Source: Lachnospiraceae bacterium
Lineage (GTDB): Bacteria; Bacillota_A; Clostridia; Lachnospirales; Lachnospiraceae
NCBI GenBank assembly: GCA_017430765.1
Contig: JAFRMI010000031.1
Coordinates: forward strand, 1-64,000
Reading direction: 5' to 3'
DNA: 64,000 bases
Part shown: positions 35,064-44,541 of the stretch, one piece after another
How the letters are laid out: each line of letters starts with the position of its first letter
How positions within the stretch are numbered: the stretch's first letter is position 1
Program-made: the position numbers and the translations under genes
The notes under the pieces: model-generated
What the model saw: the letters and a program-made list of their open reading frames with translations, nothing else
What the model was told of the DNA's origin: nothing
Database searches by the model: none

Positions 35064-36800
35064 TTGAAACTCATACTTCGCGCACTGGAGAAATACCGCA
35101 GGGAAAGCATCATCGCGCCTCTCTTTAAGATGGCGGAAGCACTTCTCGATCTGTTCGTCCCTCTGATCATGGCGGAGATTATTGATTTCGGGATTGCTTC
35201 GGGGAACCGCGCCTATATCCTTTCAAGGTGCGGCCTTCTGCTGGGACTTGCCGCAGGGGGGCTTCTGATCAGCATCACGGCGCAGTTTTTTGCGGCTAAG
35301 GCGGCGGTCGGAGCCAGTACGGAAATCCGACACAATCTGTTTGAGAAGATTATGGAGCTGGGATTCGGGGAGCTCGATGAGGCCGGGACCGGGACGCTCC
35401 TCACACGCCTGACAAGCGATGTCAACCAGGTGCAGAATGTCATTAACCTCTCCCTCCGCCTGCTGCTCCGCTCTCCCTTTATCGTGTTCGGGGCGGCCGT
35501 GATGGCAATTTACGTGGACAGGCACGCGTCGGCCATCTTCCTGCTCACAATTCCGGTGCTTGCCGCGGTGATTTTCACGATTATGAAACTGACGCGTCCC
35601 ATGTATCGAAGCGTGCAGGGGGCTCTCGACACTGTCAGCGGGATTCTGCATGAGAACCTGACAGGCGTCCGCGTGGTCCGTGCTTTCGGCAGGAGTGAAA
35701 GTGAAAAAGAACGCTTCCGGAAGGCAGATTCACAGCTCCTCTTAAAGCAGCTGCAGGTGGGGAGGACGGCTTCTGTCATGAACCCGGTCGCGATGGTCAT
35801 TGTCAATCTGGCGATTGTCGCGATTCTGAGCACGGGATCTGTACAGGTCCAGGTGGGAACACTAACCCAGGGCGCAGTGATCGCCCTTGTCAATTATATG
35901 AACCAGATTCTGGTGGAACTTGTCAAGCTGGCGGACCTTGTGGTGCAGATTGCCAGGGGACTGGCCTGCGCGGACCGCGTCGAGTCGGTTCTTGCGATGC
36001 AGCCGTCCCAGACTTACGGAAACTGCTCCGCTCCGGAAACTGTGGAAACAGGCGGGGCGGCTGTCGAGTTTGAAGATGTGTCCTTCCGTTACAGAGGCAG
36101 CGCCGCCAATGCTCTTGAACAGGTCAGCTTTAAGGTGAAGGCGGGGGAGATGATCGGGATTATCGGCGGAACGGGTTCCGCAAAATCGACGCTGGTGAAT
36201 CTCATCCCCCGCTACTACGACGCGACGGAAGGGACGGTCCGCGTATTCGGGAGAGATGTCAGGGAGTATGATCGGGAATCACTCCGTGCCGCCGTGGCCT
36301 TTGTCCCCCAGAAGACGGTTCTTTTCCGCGGAACGATCCGCACGAATCTTCTCATGGGCAGAGAGGACGCGTCGGATGCGGAACTGTGGAAGGCGCTGGA
36401 CGCGGCCCAGGCTTCGGAATTTGTGCGGACGAAAGAAGGACAGCTTGATGCTGAAGTGCATCAGGGGGGAAGAAATTTTTCGGGCGGCCAGCGGCAGCGG
36501 CTCGCGATTGCCCGCGCCTTCGTCTCCCATGCGCCGATTATGGTCCTTGATGACAGCCTGAGTGCCCTCGATTACGCGACGGACGCGGCCCTTAGAAAAG
36601 CACTCCGCAGTCTGCCGGATTCTGTTACGGTGTTTCTCGTCAGCCAGCGGGCATCGTCCGTCATGGCGGCGGACCGGATCCTGGTTCTCGATGACGGAGA
36701 GATCGCCGGAATGGGGTCTCACGAGGAACTTCTCGCATCATCGGAGGTATACCGCGAGATCTGCCGGAGCCAGAACGTGGAGGGGAGGTGCGCGTCATGA
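35064..36800 (+). CDS. ABC exporter half-transporter, degenerate-site subunit
   Basis: A 578-aa fused permease-ATPase with six membrane spans (1 to about 310) and an ATPase domain. Its P loop is GGTGSAKST, with Ala for the usual Gly, a variant seen in this exporter group. The signature is FSGGQRQRLAIARA, and Walker B reads MVLDDSLSALD, with Asp in place of the catalytic Glu. That marks the non-consensus half of a heterodimeric exporter (BmrC/TM287 type). The gene overlaps the next by four bases. Substrate unknown; drugs or lipids are usual for the family. Confidence 0.88.
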   Translation: MKLILRALEKYRRESIIAPLFKMAEALLDLFVPLIMAEIIDFGIASGNRAYILSRCGLLLGLAAGGLLISITAQFFAAKAAVGASTEIRHNLFEKIMELGFGELDEAGTGTLLTRLTSDVNQVQNVINLSLRLLLRSPFIVFGAAVMAIYVDRHASAIFLLTIPVLAAVIFTIMKLTRPMYRSVQGALDTVSGILHENLTGVRVVRAFGRSESEKERFRKADSQLLLKQLQVGRTASVMNPVAMVIVNLAIVAILSTGSVQVQVGTLTQGAVIALVNYMNQILVELVKLADLVVQIARGLACADRVESVLAMQPSQTYGNCSAPETVETGGAAVEFEDVSFRYRGSAANALEQVSFKVKAGEMIGIIGGTGSAKSTLVNLIPRYYDATEGTVRVFGRDVREYDRESLRAAVAFVPQKTVLFRGTIRTNLLMGREDASDAELWKALDAAQASEFVRTKEGQLDAEVHQGGRNFSGGQRQRLAIARAFVSHAPIMVLDDSLSALDYATDAALRKALRSLPDSVTVFLVSQRASSVMAADRILVLDDGEIAGMGSHEELLASSEVYREICRSQNVEGRCAS

Positions 36801-38581
36801 TGATGTATGGAAAGGATGGCGCTCCCCCGGCGGGAGACAGCAAAAGAAATACCTATAGGCGAATACTGGCGCTGATCAGGCCATACCGGCTGTACGTGGC
36901 CATGGCGATTGTCTGCGCGGCGGCGACGACGGCCGCACAGCTTGTGATCCCGATTCTGACAGGATCCGCCATCGATCATATGATCGGAATCGGCCGTGTT
37001 GATTTCGGCGCGGTCCGTATCCTTCTGCTTAAGATCGCCGCCTGTGCAGCGGCGGCGTCCGTGACGCAGTTCTTTCTCCGCGTGTGCAACAATAAGGCCG
37101 CATTCGGCGTCAGCAGGGATCTTCGGGACGCGGCGGCGGAAAAGCTGCCCAAAGTGCCGCTGCGCTATCTGGACGCGCACATGACAGGCGATATTCTCAG
37201 CCGTGTGACGGCCGACGTGGATCTCTTCGCGGACGGCCTTCTTCTCGGATTTACACAGCTGTTTACGGGTGTTCTCACGATCCTCGGGACGCTCTTCTTT
37301 ATGCTTTATGTCAATGTGCCGATCGCCCTGATCGTTGTGTGCGCGACGCCGCTTTCGCTGGTTGTGGCTGCATTTATCGCGAAGAAGACGTATCGCTACT
37401 TCCACGAACAAAGTGAGGTGAGGGGAGATGAGACGTCATATGCGGACGAGAGAATCATGGGAGTCAAGGTGGTCCAGGCCTTCGGACGGGAGAGCGAAAC
37501 CCTTGCCGAATTTGACCGGAAAAACGCGCGCCTCCGCGATGTGTCCTTCAGGGCGGTGTTCTATTCGAGCATCACAAACCCTTCGACCCGGTTTGTCAAC
37601 AGCATTGTGTATGCGGGGGTCGGACTGTTCGGAGCCATGGCGGCGGTCGCGGGAAGCATCACGGTCGGCGAACTGAGCGTGTTCCTGACATACGCGAACC
37701 AGTATACAAAGCCGTTCAATGAGATATCGGGCGTCGTGACGGAACTGCAGAATGCGGTGGCCTGCGCCGAGAGACTGTTCGAATTTCTGGATGCGCCAGA
37801 GGAGGAACCCGACGCGCGGACGGCGCGGGTACTGCGCCCGGATACAGTGGACGGAAGAGTCGTGATGGACCATATCTCATTCCGCTATGTGCCGGAAAAG
37901 CCGCTGATTGAAGATCTTGCGCTCACAGTAGAGAAGGGTCAGCGCATAGCGATTGTAGGACCCACGGGAAGCGGAAAAACGACCCTGATCAATCTGCTGA
38001 TGCGGTTCTACGATGTGGATGCCGGGGAGATCCGCGTGTCGGGCACGGAGATCCGCAGCGTGACGCGGGATTCCCTGCGCGCTTCGTTTGGGATGGTGCT
38101 TCAGGAGACATGGCTGAAATCGGCGACTGTTTTTGAGAATATCGCGTACGGCAAGCCGGACGCGACGATGGAGGAGGTTGAAGAGGCCGCCAGGCGGGCG
38201 CACGCCCACAGTTTTATCCGCAGGCTTCCGGAGGGATACCGGACGGAACTGACGGAGGACGGAGGCAACCTGTCGGAAGGGCAGAAGCAGCTGCTGTGCA
38301 TCGCGCGCGTGATGCTGTCTCTTCCGCCGATGCTGATCCTCGATGAAGCCACATCCAGTATCGACACGAGGACGGAACGCAGGATTCAGAAGGCCTTTGA
38401 CGCGATGATGGAGGGAAGGACGAGTTTTGTTGTGGCGCACAGGCTCTCTACGATCGAAGGGGCGGACTGCATTCTTGTGCTGAAGGACGGGCGGATCATT
38501 GAGCAGGGAACCCATCAGGAACTGCTTTCGGCGAAGGGCTTCTACGCCGATCTCTACGAGGCGCAGTTCGCGCACGCATAA
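36797..38581 (+). CDS. ABC exporter half-transporter, catalytic-site subunit
   Basis: A 594-aa partner of the preceding gene. Six membrane spans are followed by an ATPase domain with P loop GPTGSGKTT, signature LSEGQKQLLCIARV, Walker B MLILDEATSSID including the catalytic Glu, and the switch histidine in VVAHRLSTIEGAD. Start 36797 (ATGA overlap) follows GGGGAGG; a GTG at 36788 is less likely. Together the two genes form a heterodimeric exporter with one active site contributed mainly by this subunit. Confidence 0.88.
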   Translation: MMMYGKDGAPPAGDSKRNTYRRILALIRPYRLYVAMAIVCAAATTAAQLVIPILTGSAIDHMIGIGRVDFGAVRILLLKIAACAAAASVTQFFLRVCNNKAAFGVSRDLRDAAAEKLPKVPLRYLDAHMTGDILSRVTADVDLFADGLLLGFTQLFTGVLTILGTLFFMLYVNVPIALIVVCATPLSLVVAAFIAKKTYRYFHEQSEVRGDETSYADERIMGVKVVQAFGRESETLAEFDRKNARLRDVSFRAVFYSSITNPSTRFVNSIVYAGVGLFGAMAAVAGSITVGELSVFLTYANQYTKPFNEISGVVTELQNAVACAERLFEFLDAPEEEPDARTARVLRPDTVDGRVVMDHISFRYVPEKPLIEDLALTVEKGQRIAIVGPTGSGKTTLINLLMRFYDVDAGEIRVSGTEIRSVTRDSLRASFGMVLQETWLKSATVFENIAYGKPDATMEEVEEAARRAHAHSFIRRLPEGYRTELTEDGGNLSEGQKQLLCIARVMLSLPPMLILDEATSSIDTRTERRIQKAFDAMMEGRTSFVVAHRLSTIEGADCILVLKDGRIIEQGTHQELLSAKGFYADLYEAQFAHA

Positions 38582-38602
38582 GGCGGGAGACGGGAGGAAT
38601 TG

Positions 38603-38664
38603 CGGGCTTCCGTTCCCGGTGGTCCGGGCATTTCCGTGGATAAAAACGGGAACGGGAACGCCCG
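38603..38664 (+). other. Inverted repeat after the ABC operon
   Basis: CGGGCTTCCGTTCCCG (38603-38618) is nearly complementary to 38647-38664. No T-run follows, so termination is uncertain. Confidence 0.4.
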
Positions 38665-38751
38665 TAATCCGGCAGACTCCGCTTCACAGCCGGGCAGATG
38701 CAGGAATATCATTTTTTAAGGAGATTTACATAAAAAATACCACTTTTTCTG

Positions 38752-38779
38752 TTGACAACGGTCGTGTCTACTTTATAAT
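38752..38779 (+). promoter_or_regulatory. Strong promoter of the HAAS-like gene
   Basis: Consensus TTGACA, 16-base spacer, TATAAT. Transcription would start about 55 bases before the assigned ATG at 38841. Confidence 0.75.
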
Positions 38780-38840
38780 TATATACAGGATTTAGATGTA
38801 TCTGGGGAGTATAAGCACTAAATCGTGTGGGTTGTTGAAG

Positions 38841-39332
38841 ATGTTTGTAAAAAAGAAAGTTGAACGGTATGTAGAACGGGCGGTCAGGAATATGCCGCTG
38901 AAGTACAGAAGCCGTGCGGAGAGGGAGATCCGCGCGGAGATCTACGAAGCAATTGACGTGCTCTGCGGGGAGCGGGAGCCTGATATTCTGGAAGTGCGGG
39001 AGATCCTCAAGGGAATCGGCAGACCGGAAGACAAGGCCCGCAGCTGGCTCATTAAAGCGAAGCAGGAGGCGGGAAGCAAGAAGAGACGCCTCAGCACATA
39101 CGGGATTCTGGAACTTCTCAGCTTTGATTTTATCTCACTGGAGAAGATGAATGCGCTGCTGCAGGGAATCCTGTGGGTCTTTACGGTTCTTGCGGTTGTC
39201 CTGGTCGTATTCGGTGTGGTTGCGTTGAGTACGCATGCGATCAGCACGATGCTTCCGATTTTCCTCGGGTGTGTTCTGGCGCTCGGGGTCGTGGCCGGAA
39301 GAGGGGTTTTGAACGCCAGACTTCATTTCTGA
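38841..39332 (+). CDS. HAAS-like (DUF1700-type) small membrane protein
   Basis: A 163-aa protein. Residues 1-75 form charged helices (VERYVERAVRNMPLKYRSRA, then an EI-rich helix and GIGRPEDKARSWL) resembling the HAAS signalling domain. Two hydrophobic spans follow (ILWVFTVLAVVLVVFGVVAL and MLPIFLGCVLALGVVAG). HAAS proteins are usually paired with PadR regulators, but none is here. Start choice is uncertain: ATG 38841 gives the family-like start, while 38796 would leave an almost absent leader. It is driven by a near-consensus promoter, so expression may be substantial. Confidence 0.65.
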   Translation: MFVKKKVERYVERAVRNMPLKYRSRAEREIRAEIYEAIDVLCGEREPDILEVREILKGIGRPEDKARSWLIKAKQEAGSKKRRLSTYGILELLSFDFISLEKMNALLQGILWVFTVLAVVLVVFGVVALSTHAISTMLPIFLGCVLALGVVAGRGVLNARLHF

Positions 39333-39357
39333 CGGGTTCAGTCTGTATGTAAGAAAG

Positions 39358-39384
39358 ACGGTGGCTTTACAGCCGCCGTTTTTT
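39358..39384 (+). terminator. Terminator after the HAAS-like gene
   Basis: ACGGTGGC pairs with GCCGCCGT (one wobble) around TTTACA, then a six-T run that overlaps the start of repeat copy B. Confidence 0.8.
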
Positions 39385-39608
39385 ATATCATAGGAAACTT
39401 CGTTTCCTATGATATAAAAAACACTCCGTGAGGATGCACACGCCGCACATAGGAAGGCAGCAAAGCTGCCGTGCGGCGGCGCAAAAGTCCGGCAAGCTCC
39501 CCTCAAGAGTGAGGGGCGGGGGAGCTGAAGTCCGCTTGCGGACTTTATTTTCGAACAGGTAATTCCTCGAAGTTCCCTGTTCGGTAAAAACAGCCTCCGG
39601 CAGGATGC
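39380..39608. repeat. Dispersed hairpin-rich intergenic repeat, copy B
   Basis: A perfect 19-bp palindrome (39380-39398 with 39402-39420) is followed by the box CTCCGTGAGGATGCACACG (39424-39442), a variable stem, GGCGCAAAAGTCCGGC, a CCCCTCA-TGAGGGG hairpin, and AAGTCCGC-TTGCGGACTT with TTATT (39528-39549). Then a second palindrome (39552-39583) and a second box CTCCGGCAGGATGC (39595-39608) appear. The palindromes differ in sequence from copy A while the boxes match, so their structure seems to be conserved. No coding potential is convincing. Confidence 0.75.
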
Positions 39609-39729
39609 TCCCACCCGATTGCAGATTGGTTTTCAGTTTTTGATATGCTATAATTCCAGTATATGTGCAGAGGGGCACCGCGGGATGGTACACGGTATGC
39701 ACCTTCGATGGAATACGGAGGTTATAGAG

Positions 39730-40809
39730 ATGAATGCGCTCTCCGGGATTACGCACAATGATAATATCCGCCTCTCCCGCGACGGAAAAGCGGTTGTGAT
39801 TATCGACCAGACGAAGCTCCCCAATGAGACCTGCTATCTGACGGTCGGCGACAAAGAGGCTATGTACGAGGCGATCAAAAAACTCCGGGTCCGCGGGGCG
39901 CCTGCGATCGGTATCTTTGCCGCATTTTCCGTATATGTTCTTGCGGAACAGATGACAGATCTGCCGTATGACGCCTTCCGGGAGGAGTTTCTGAAAAAAA
40001 GCGCGTATCTCAATTCCTCGCGCCCGACTGCCGTCAACCTGAGCTGGGCACTCCGGCGGCAGAACGCGGTTGTGGAGAAGCATCCGGATCTCCCCGTTCC
40101 CGGGATCGTCTCTCTCCTTCGGAAAGAAGCGGAGGCGATCCAGGCGGAGGACATCGAGATGTGCACACGCATCTCGGAATACGGTCTTACGCTTCTTAAG
40201 GACGGTGACGGAGTCCTGACGCACTGCAATGCGGGACCGCTTGCGACCTCGAGGTACGGGACGGCGATCGGCCCGATCCTCCTCGGAAAGGAGCGGGGGA
40301 TGAACTTCCGCGTGTTTGCCGATGAGACGCGGCCGCTTCTGCAGGGGGCGCGCCTCACAAGCTACGAGCTGCAGAAGGCGGGGGTCGATGTCACACTGAT
40401 CTGCGACAATATGGCGAGCATCGTCATGAAGAACGGCTGGGTGCAGGCCTGCTTTGTCGGCTGCGACCGCATCGCGGCCAACGGGGATTTTGCCAATAAG
40501 ATCGGAACCTCCGGCGTCGCCATACTGGCGAGACATTACAGCATCCCGTTCTACACGCTCGGCCCCACATCGACCATAGACCTGTCCTGTCCGGATGGAG
40601 ACCATATCCCGATTGAACTACGGGATCCGGGAGAAATCCGTGATATGTGGTACGAAAAGCCCATGGCACTTCCGGAGGTGAAGTGCTACAACCCGTCGTT
40701 TGACGTGACGGATCACTCCCTTGTTACCGGCATTGTGACAGAGAGGGGGATCTGTTATCCGCCGTTTACGGAGAGCCTGGCGGGACTTTTCGCGCCGGAC
40801 CGGCAGTAG
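39730..40809 (+). CDS. mtnA: S-methyl-5-thioribose-1-phosphate isomerase
   Basis: A 359-aa isomerase of methionine salvage, converting methylthioribose 1-phosphate to methylthioribulose 1-phosphate. It has [13 protein letters not shown], the catalytic-cysteine region [34 protein letters not shown] and [18 protein letters not shown] with the catalytic Asp, plus [12 protein letters not shown]. Start 39730 follows GGAGG with eight bases spacing; the open frame extends upstream without homology. The neighbouring deoD could supply related nucleoside breakdown. No other mtn genes are adjacent, and in some Clostridia the enzyme may act on ribose phosphates instead. Confidence 0.9.
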   Translation: MNALSGITHNDNIRLSRDGKAVVIIDQTKLPNETCYLTVGDKEAMYEAIKKLRVRGAPAIGIFAAFSVYVLAEQMTDLPYDAFREEFLKKSAYLNSSRPTAVNLSWALRRQNAVVEKHPDLPVPGIVSLLRKEAEAIQAEDIEMCTRISEYGLTLLKDGDGVLTHCNAGPLATSRYGTAIGPILLGKERGMNFRVFADETRPLLQGARLTSYELQKAGVDVTLICDNMASIVMKNGWVQACFVGCDRIAANGDFANKIGTSGVAILARHYSIPFYTLGPTSTIDLSCPDGDHIPIELRDPGEIRDMWYEKPMALPEVKCYNPSFDVTDHSLVTGIVTERGICYPPFTESLAGLFAPDRQ

Positions 40810-41093
40810 GTGATGGCTGTAAAAGGTTGCTTTTAATGCCGGCCGCGGATGCGATTGTCACAAGTTCTGCCGGCCATCCCGCGGGTGCGGCGGTCAATGA
40901 TCCGACATGAAACAGATTTCCGATGAGACAGCAAAGAAAACTGCGAAGAATTGTTCTGGGACATATGTCTCCCCGGAGCAGAATTAATGGAACCCCAGCA
41001 AGTTCAGCACCTTTACACTGCAGCGCTTCGTGTATTCCCTGCCGGGGATGCTGAACCGATGCCGGGAAGAAAGAACAGAAAGGAGCAGAGAAG

Positions 41094-41816
41094 ATGGCGA
41101 AAGAATCCATATCCGCAAGTATCAGACAGACGGCAGATATCGCTAAGGTCGTGCTGATGCCGGGAGATCCTCTCCGGGCCAAATATGTGGCAGAGCATTA
41201 TCTGGAGAACCCGGTATGTTTTAACACGGTCCGCAATATGCTGGGCTATACGGGAACTTATAAAGGAAAACAGATCTCGGTCATGGGGAGCGGGATGGGT
41301 ATTCCCTCTTTCTGCATTTACGCGGTTGAACTTTATACACAGTTTGACGTCGACGCAATCATCCGGATCGGTTCAGCCGGAGGTGTGGCGGAGGATGTTA
41401 AGCTCGGAGATGTAATCATCGCGATGGGCGCGTCAACGAACTCCGCTTACGGGGATGCATATCCGTTCCAGGGAAAGCTGGCTCCGCTCGCGGACTACGA
41501 GCTTCTCTCCTACGCGGTTGAGAGCGCGAAAGAACTCGGCGTGAGCACGAAGGTCGGGAATATCTTCTCATCGGATCATTTTTATAATCCGGACCCGGAT
41601 GTGAGCAAACAGCTCCGCAATTTCGGCATTCTCGGCGTGGAGATGGAGTCTGCGGGTCTCTACTGGGTCTCCCAGCAGTTCCACAAAAAAGGCCTTGCAC
41701 TCTTTACCGTCTCCGACCATCTTTTCACGGGAGAGGCCATGAACGCGGACGAGCGTCAGAATTCGTTCCGCGACATGATGGAGGTCGCTCTTATGACGGC
41801 CTGGAAAGCTGTCTGA
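41094..41816 (+). CDS. deoD: Purine-nucleoside phosphorylase DeoD type
   Basis: A 240-aa hexameric-type phosphorylase splitting purine nucleosides to base and ribose 1-phosphate. It contains VLMPGDPLRAKYVAEHYL, GSGMGIPSFCIYAVEL, IRIGSAGG and the active-site segment LGVEMESAGLYW, followed by FTVSDHLFTGE. It follows AAAGGAG. The 285-base gap upstream shows no riboswitch or clear terminator to me. Together with mtnA it suggests purine and pentose-phosphate salvage. Confidence 0.94.
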   Translation: MAKESISASIRQTADIAKVVLMPGDPLRAKYVAEHYLENPVCFNTVRNMLGYTGTYKGKQISVMGSGMGIPSFCIYAVELYTQFDVDAIIRIGSAGGVAEDVKLGDVIIAMGASTNSAYGDAYPFQGKLAPLADYELLSYAVESAKELGVSTKVGNIFSSDHFYNPDPDVSKQLRNFGILGVEMESAGLYWVSQQFHKKGLALFTVSDHLFTGEAMNADERQNSFRDMMEVALMTAWKAV

Positions 41817-41934
41817 ACCGCATAAGCAGTTCATGAGCGGGGAACAAAGCGGAGCGCGGACGGTCCGCTTTGCTCCGGCAGCAGTCGGCGAACCCTATGA
41901 TCCTTCCATTCGGTAACAGATAGAGGAGAAAACT

Positions 41935-42783
41935 TTGTTCGGATATGTGACAGTGAATCAGGACGATCTGAAAGTCAGGGACTTCAAACGGTACCGGGGC
42001 TTTTACTGCGGTCTGTGTGAATCCCTCCGGAAACGGTACGGCTTACAGGGGCAGAGTATTCTGCCCTATGATATGGTGTTTGTTGATATCCTGCTGAACG
42101 GCGTCTATGAGACACCGCTTTTGGAGAAAGACCGGTTCTGCCTGACACACCCGTTTAAAAAACAGCATATGATCTACAATGAGATCTCAGACTACACGGC
42201 AGATATGGGTGTACTCCTTGCGTATTACAAGCTTCTCGACGATGTGAGGGATGCGAAGAGCCGGAAGGCGAAGGCGGGACTCCGTCTGATCCGGAAAAGT
42301 GCCCTGAAAGTCCGCGACGAGTGGCCGCGGCAGGCGGAGGCAGCCGAAAACTACATCCGCCAACTGACGAAGGCGGAGGAGGAGAAGCTCTACGACCTCG
42401 ATGAAGTGGCGGGCTTTACCGGAACATTCCTGGGAGAGATCTTTGTGATGCGGGAAGACCTGTGGTCCGACTTCCTGCGCAGGTGCGGATTTTTCCTCGG
42501 AAAATACATCTATCTGATGGATGCGTACGAGGATCTGGAGAAGGACATCAAAAAGGGCTGCTACAATCCATGGGAGCAGGTCATGAAAAGAAAAGACTTC
42601 GATGCGCTTGTGGAGAATACGCTGACCATGATGATGGCAGAATGCGCCAGGGAGTTCGAAAAGCTTCCGATTGTTCAGGATATCGACATGCTTCGCAATA
42701 TCATCTACTCGGGCGTATGGACGAAATTCAACGAGATAAAGATGAAACGGTGCGGAGAAGGACAGGAGGATGACGGCCTATGA
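41935..42783 (+). CDS. DUF5685 family protein
   Basis: A 282-aa soluble protein matching the DUF5685 family as I recognise it. It begins FGYVTVNQDDLKVRDFKRYR and has FYCGLCESLRKRYG, with a CxxC-like pair, and DYTADMGVLLAYYKLLDDVRD. The segment MDAYEDLEKDIKKGCYNPW resembles the aspartate-rich motifs of all-helical prenyl-synthase-like folds; that likeness is inference only. The start is TTG 41935 after GAGGAG. It overlaps the J-domain gene by four bases, which is the usual partner in related genomes. Function unknown. Confidence 0.75.
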   Translation: MFGYVTVNQDDLKVRDFKRYRGFYCGLCESLRKRYGLQGQSILPYDMVFVDILLNGVYETPLLEKDRFCLTHPFKKQHMIYNEISDYTADMGVLLAYYKLLDDVRDAKSRKAKAGLRLIRKSALKVRDEWPRQAEAAENYIRQLTKAEEEKLYDLDEVAGFTGTFLGEIFVMREDLWSDFLRRCGFFLGKYIYLMDAYEDLEKDIKKGCYNPWEQVMKRKDFDALVENTLTMMMAECAREFEKLPIVQDIDMLRNIIYSGVWTKFNEIKMKRCGEGQEDDGL

Positions 42784-43499
42784 TCGCGGATCCCTATAAG
42801 GTGCTCGGAGTTCCGGACAGTGTCTCCGATGCTGATCTGAAAAAGGCATACAGGGAAATGAGCAAGCGCTGGCATCCCGACGCGAATCCTTCCGACCCGG
42901 AGGGGGCGGAAGAACGCTTCAAGGAGATTCAGGAGGCGTACAGGCAGATTGTCGATGCCAGGGCCCATGGAATGAGCGGGTACGGCCCGCAGCCGCAGCC
43001 ACAGCCGCAGTCTTCCTATCAGTCATCCGGAAGTACTTATTCGGAAGGCCCGTACGCCGAATACGGCGGGTTCGGCTTCGAGGATTTCTTCAGCAAGTGG
43101 GCGGAATATTCCAGCGCGAGAAGAAGCGAGGAGGAATCAAACGCGATGGCTGCCGCCCGGAATTATATCAATGCGGGGTACTATGATCAGGCTATGACAG
43201 CCCTCTTCCAGGTGGATGCGGATCAAAGAAACGCCAGATGGTACTACTATGCGGCGCACGCCGCTTTCGGCCGCGGGCGCAATATAGACGCAATGGAATA
43301 TGCCAAGAGGGCGGTGGATATGGATCCGGAGAATCCGGAATATCTGAGCTATCTGCGAAGCCTTCAGAACGGCGGAACCTGGTACCAGCAGCGCGGGGAG
43401 ACGTATTCAGGAGGATCCTCCATGCCTTCGTCTACATGGTGTCTTTCCATGTGCATGCTGAATCTTTTATGTAACATGTGCGGCGGAGGATGCATTTAA
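42780..43499 (+). CDS. J-domain (DnaJ-like) protein with Cys-rich tail
   Basis: A 239-aa co-chaperone-like protein. The J domain occupies residues 1-60 with DPYKVLGVPDSVSDADLKKAYREM and an HPD tripeptide (RWHPDANP). A Gln/Pro/Ser linker and a tetratricopeptide-like region (YINAGYYDQAMTAL, AKRAVDMDPENPEYL) follow. The C terminus is hydrophobic and cysteine-rich (WCLSMCMLNLLCNMCGGGC). It lacks the zinc fingers of true DnaJ. It probably recruits an Hsp70 to a specific client, perhaps with its DUF5685 partner. The tail may anchor it to membrane or bind metal. Confidence 0.85.
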   Translation: MIADPYKVLGVPDSVSDADLKKAYREMSKRWHPDANPSDPEGAEERFKEIQEAYRQIVDARAHGMSGYGPQPQPQPQSSYQSSGSTYSEGPYAEYGGFGFEDFFSKWAEYSSARRSEEESNAMAAARNYINAGYYDQAMTALFQVDADQRNARWYYYAAHAAFGRGRNIDAMEYAKRAVDMDPENPEYLSYLRSLQNGGTWYQQRGETYSGGSSMPSSTWCLSMCMLNLLCNMCGGGCI

Positions 43500-43522
43500 A
43501 CGGATACGGGAGACGCCAAAGA

Positions 43523-44341
43523 ATGACGGACAGAAAAATACTGTTTTTGGATATTGACGACACACTTCTTACGCGCGACAAAAAAGTGACTCCGGAGAAT
43601 GCCCTTGCGATCCGGAGAGCGCTTGCGGCGGGACATCTGGTCGTGATCTGTACCGGAAGGCCGCACTCCGGTGCGATCGGACTTGCGGAGGAAACCGGGG
43701 TCGCCGGTCCGGGATGCTTTTTGATCAGCTATAACGGCGGACAGATCTATGACTGCTCGTCCGGAAAGAATATTTATCGGAAAACCCTCCGCCTCGAGGA
43801 CGTCCGCCTGCTTTTTGAGGAGGCCGATGCGCTGGGACTTCACATACAGGCCTATTCGGATCGGGAGATGCTGGTCAGGGAGGTGAACCGCGAAACCGAA
43901 TTCTACCGCAGCAGCGTCCGGATTCCGTACCGGGTTATGCCGGAACTGCCGGACGGGATGACGGAGGAACCGTGCAAGGTTCTGGCGATTGATCTGGACG
44001 AAACCGGCGTACTGGAGAAATTCCGTGCCGCGGCAATCTCCCGGGTCGGGGACCGCATCCGGCTTTTTACATCAAATCCGTGGTATATGGAATGCGCGCC
44101 GAAAGGGATCTCAAAAGGAGAGGCGGTCCGCTTTCTCAGTGATTATACAGGGATTCCCGTCGAACAGACCGTCAGCGCGGGTGACTCCGAGAATGATCTG
44201 GAGATGCTTAAAACCGCCGGGATCGGATGTGCGATGGCGAACGCCACTAAGGGCTGCCGGGAGGCTGCAGATTACGTGACGGAGAGGGACTGTGACCACA
44301 GCGGGGTCGCGGAGATCATTGAGCGCTTTATTCTTTCATAG
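43523..44341 (+). CDS. HAD-superfamily Cof-type phosphatase
   Basis: A 272-aa Cof/YidA-type HAD hydrolase. Motif I is FLDIDDTLLTRDK, motif II the Thr in VICTGRPHSGAI, then a C2 cap, and motifs III/IV are KGEAVRFL and SAGDSENDLEML. Sugar-phosphate or flavin-precursor phosphatase roles are known in this group, but specificity is not readable here. Start 43523 follows GGAGAC; the frame is open upstream within the J-domain gene. It may be cotranscribed with the two preceding genes. Confidence 0.87.
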   Translation: MTDRKILFLDIDDTLLTRDKKVTPENALAIRRALAAGHLVVICTGRPHSGAIGLAEETGVAGPGCFLISYNGGQIYDCSSGKNIYRKTLRLEDVRLLFEEADALGLHIQAYSDREMLVREVNRETEFYRSSVRIPYRVMPELPDGMTEEPCKVLAIDLDETGVLEKFRAAAISRVGDRIRLFTSNPWYMECAPKGISKGEAVRFLSDYTGIPVEQTVSAGDSENDLEMLKTAGIGCAMANATKGCREAADYVTERDCDHSGVAEIIERFILS

Positions 44342-44429
44342 CGTTTTTAAGCAGGATGCAGCCTGTACGGGAAAGGGCAGGACTTACTGAAAACGGATAT
44401 GTTTCACAATTTTTTTAGAGTTGCAGGTG

Positions 44430-44458
44430 TTGACGCTTTTCTTCTCCGGGGATACAAT
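44430..44458 (+). promoter_or_regulatory. Promoter of the lipoprotein gene
   Basis: TTGACG, 17-base spacer, TACAAT, about 80 bases before the ATG. Confidence 0.65.
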
Positions 44459-44541
44459 ACACTGTATTGTTTAAACCGATGTCCTTAATACCTGATGACC
44501 TGCCGCAAACTTCACGCAGGTTTTAATAAAGAGGAACAGAT

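Noticed and set aside
36160..36200. The Ala in the P loop (GGTGSAKST) of the first ABC subunit as a defect
   Set aside because: As I recall this variant is frequent in the degenerate half of Clostridia heterodimeric exporters; the rest of the domain is intact.
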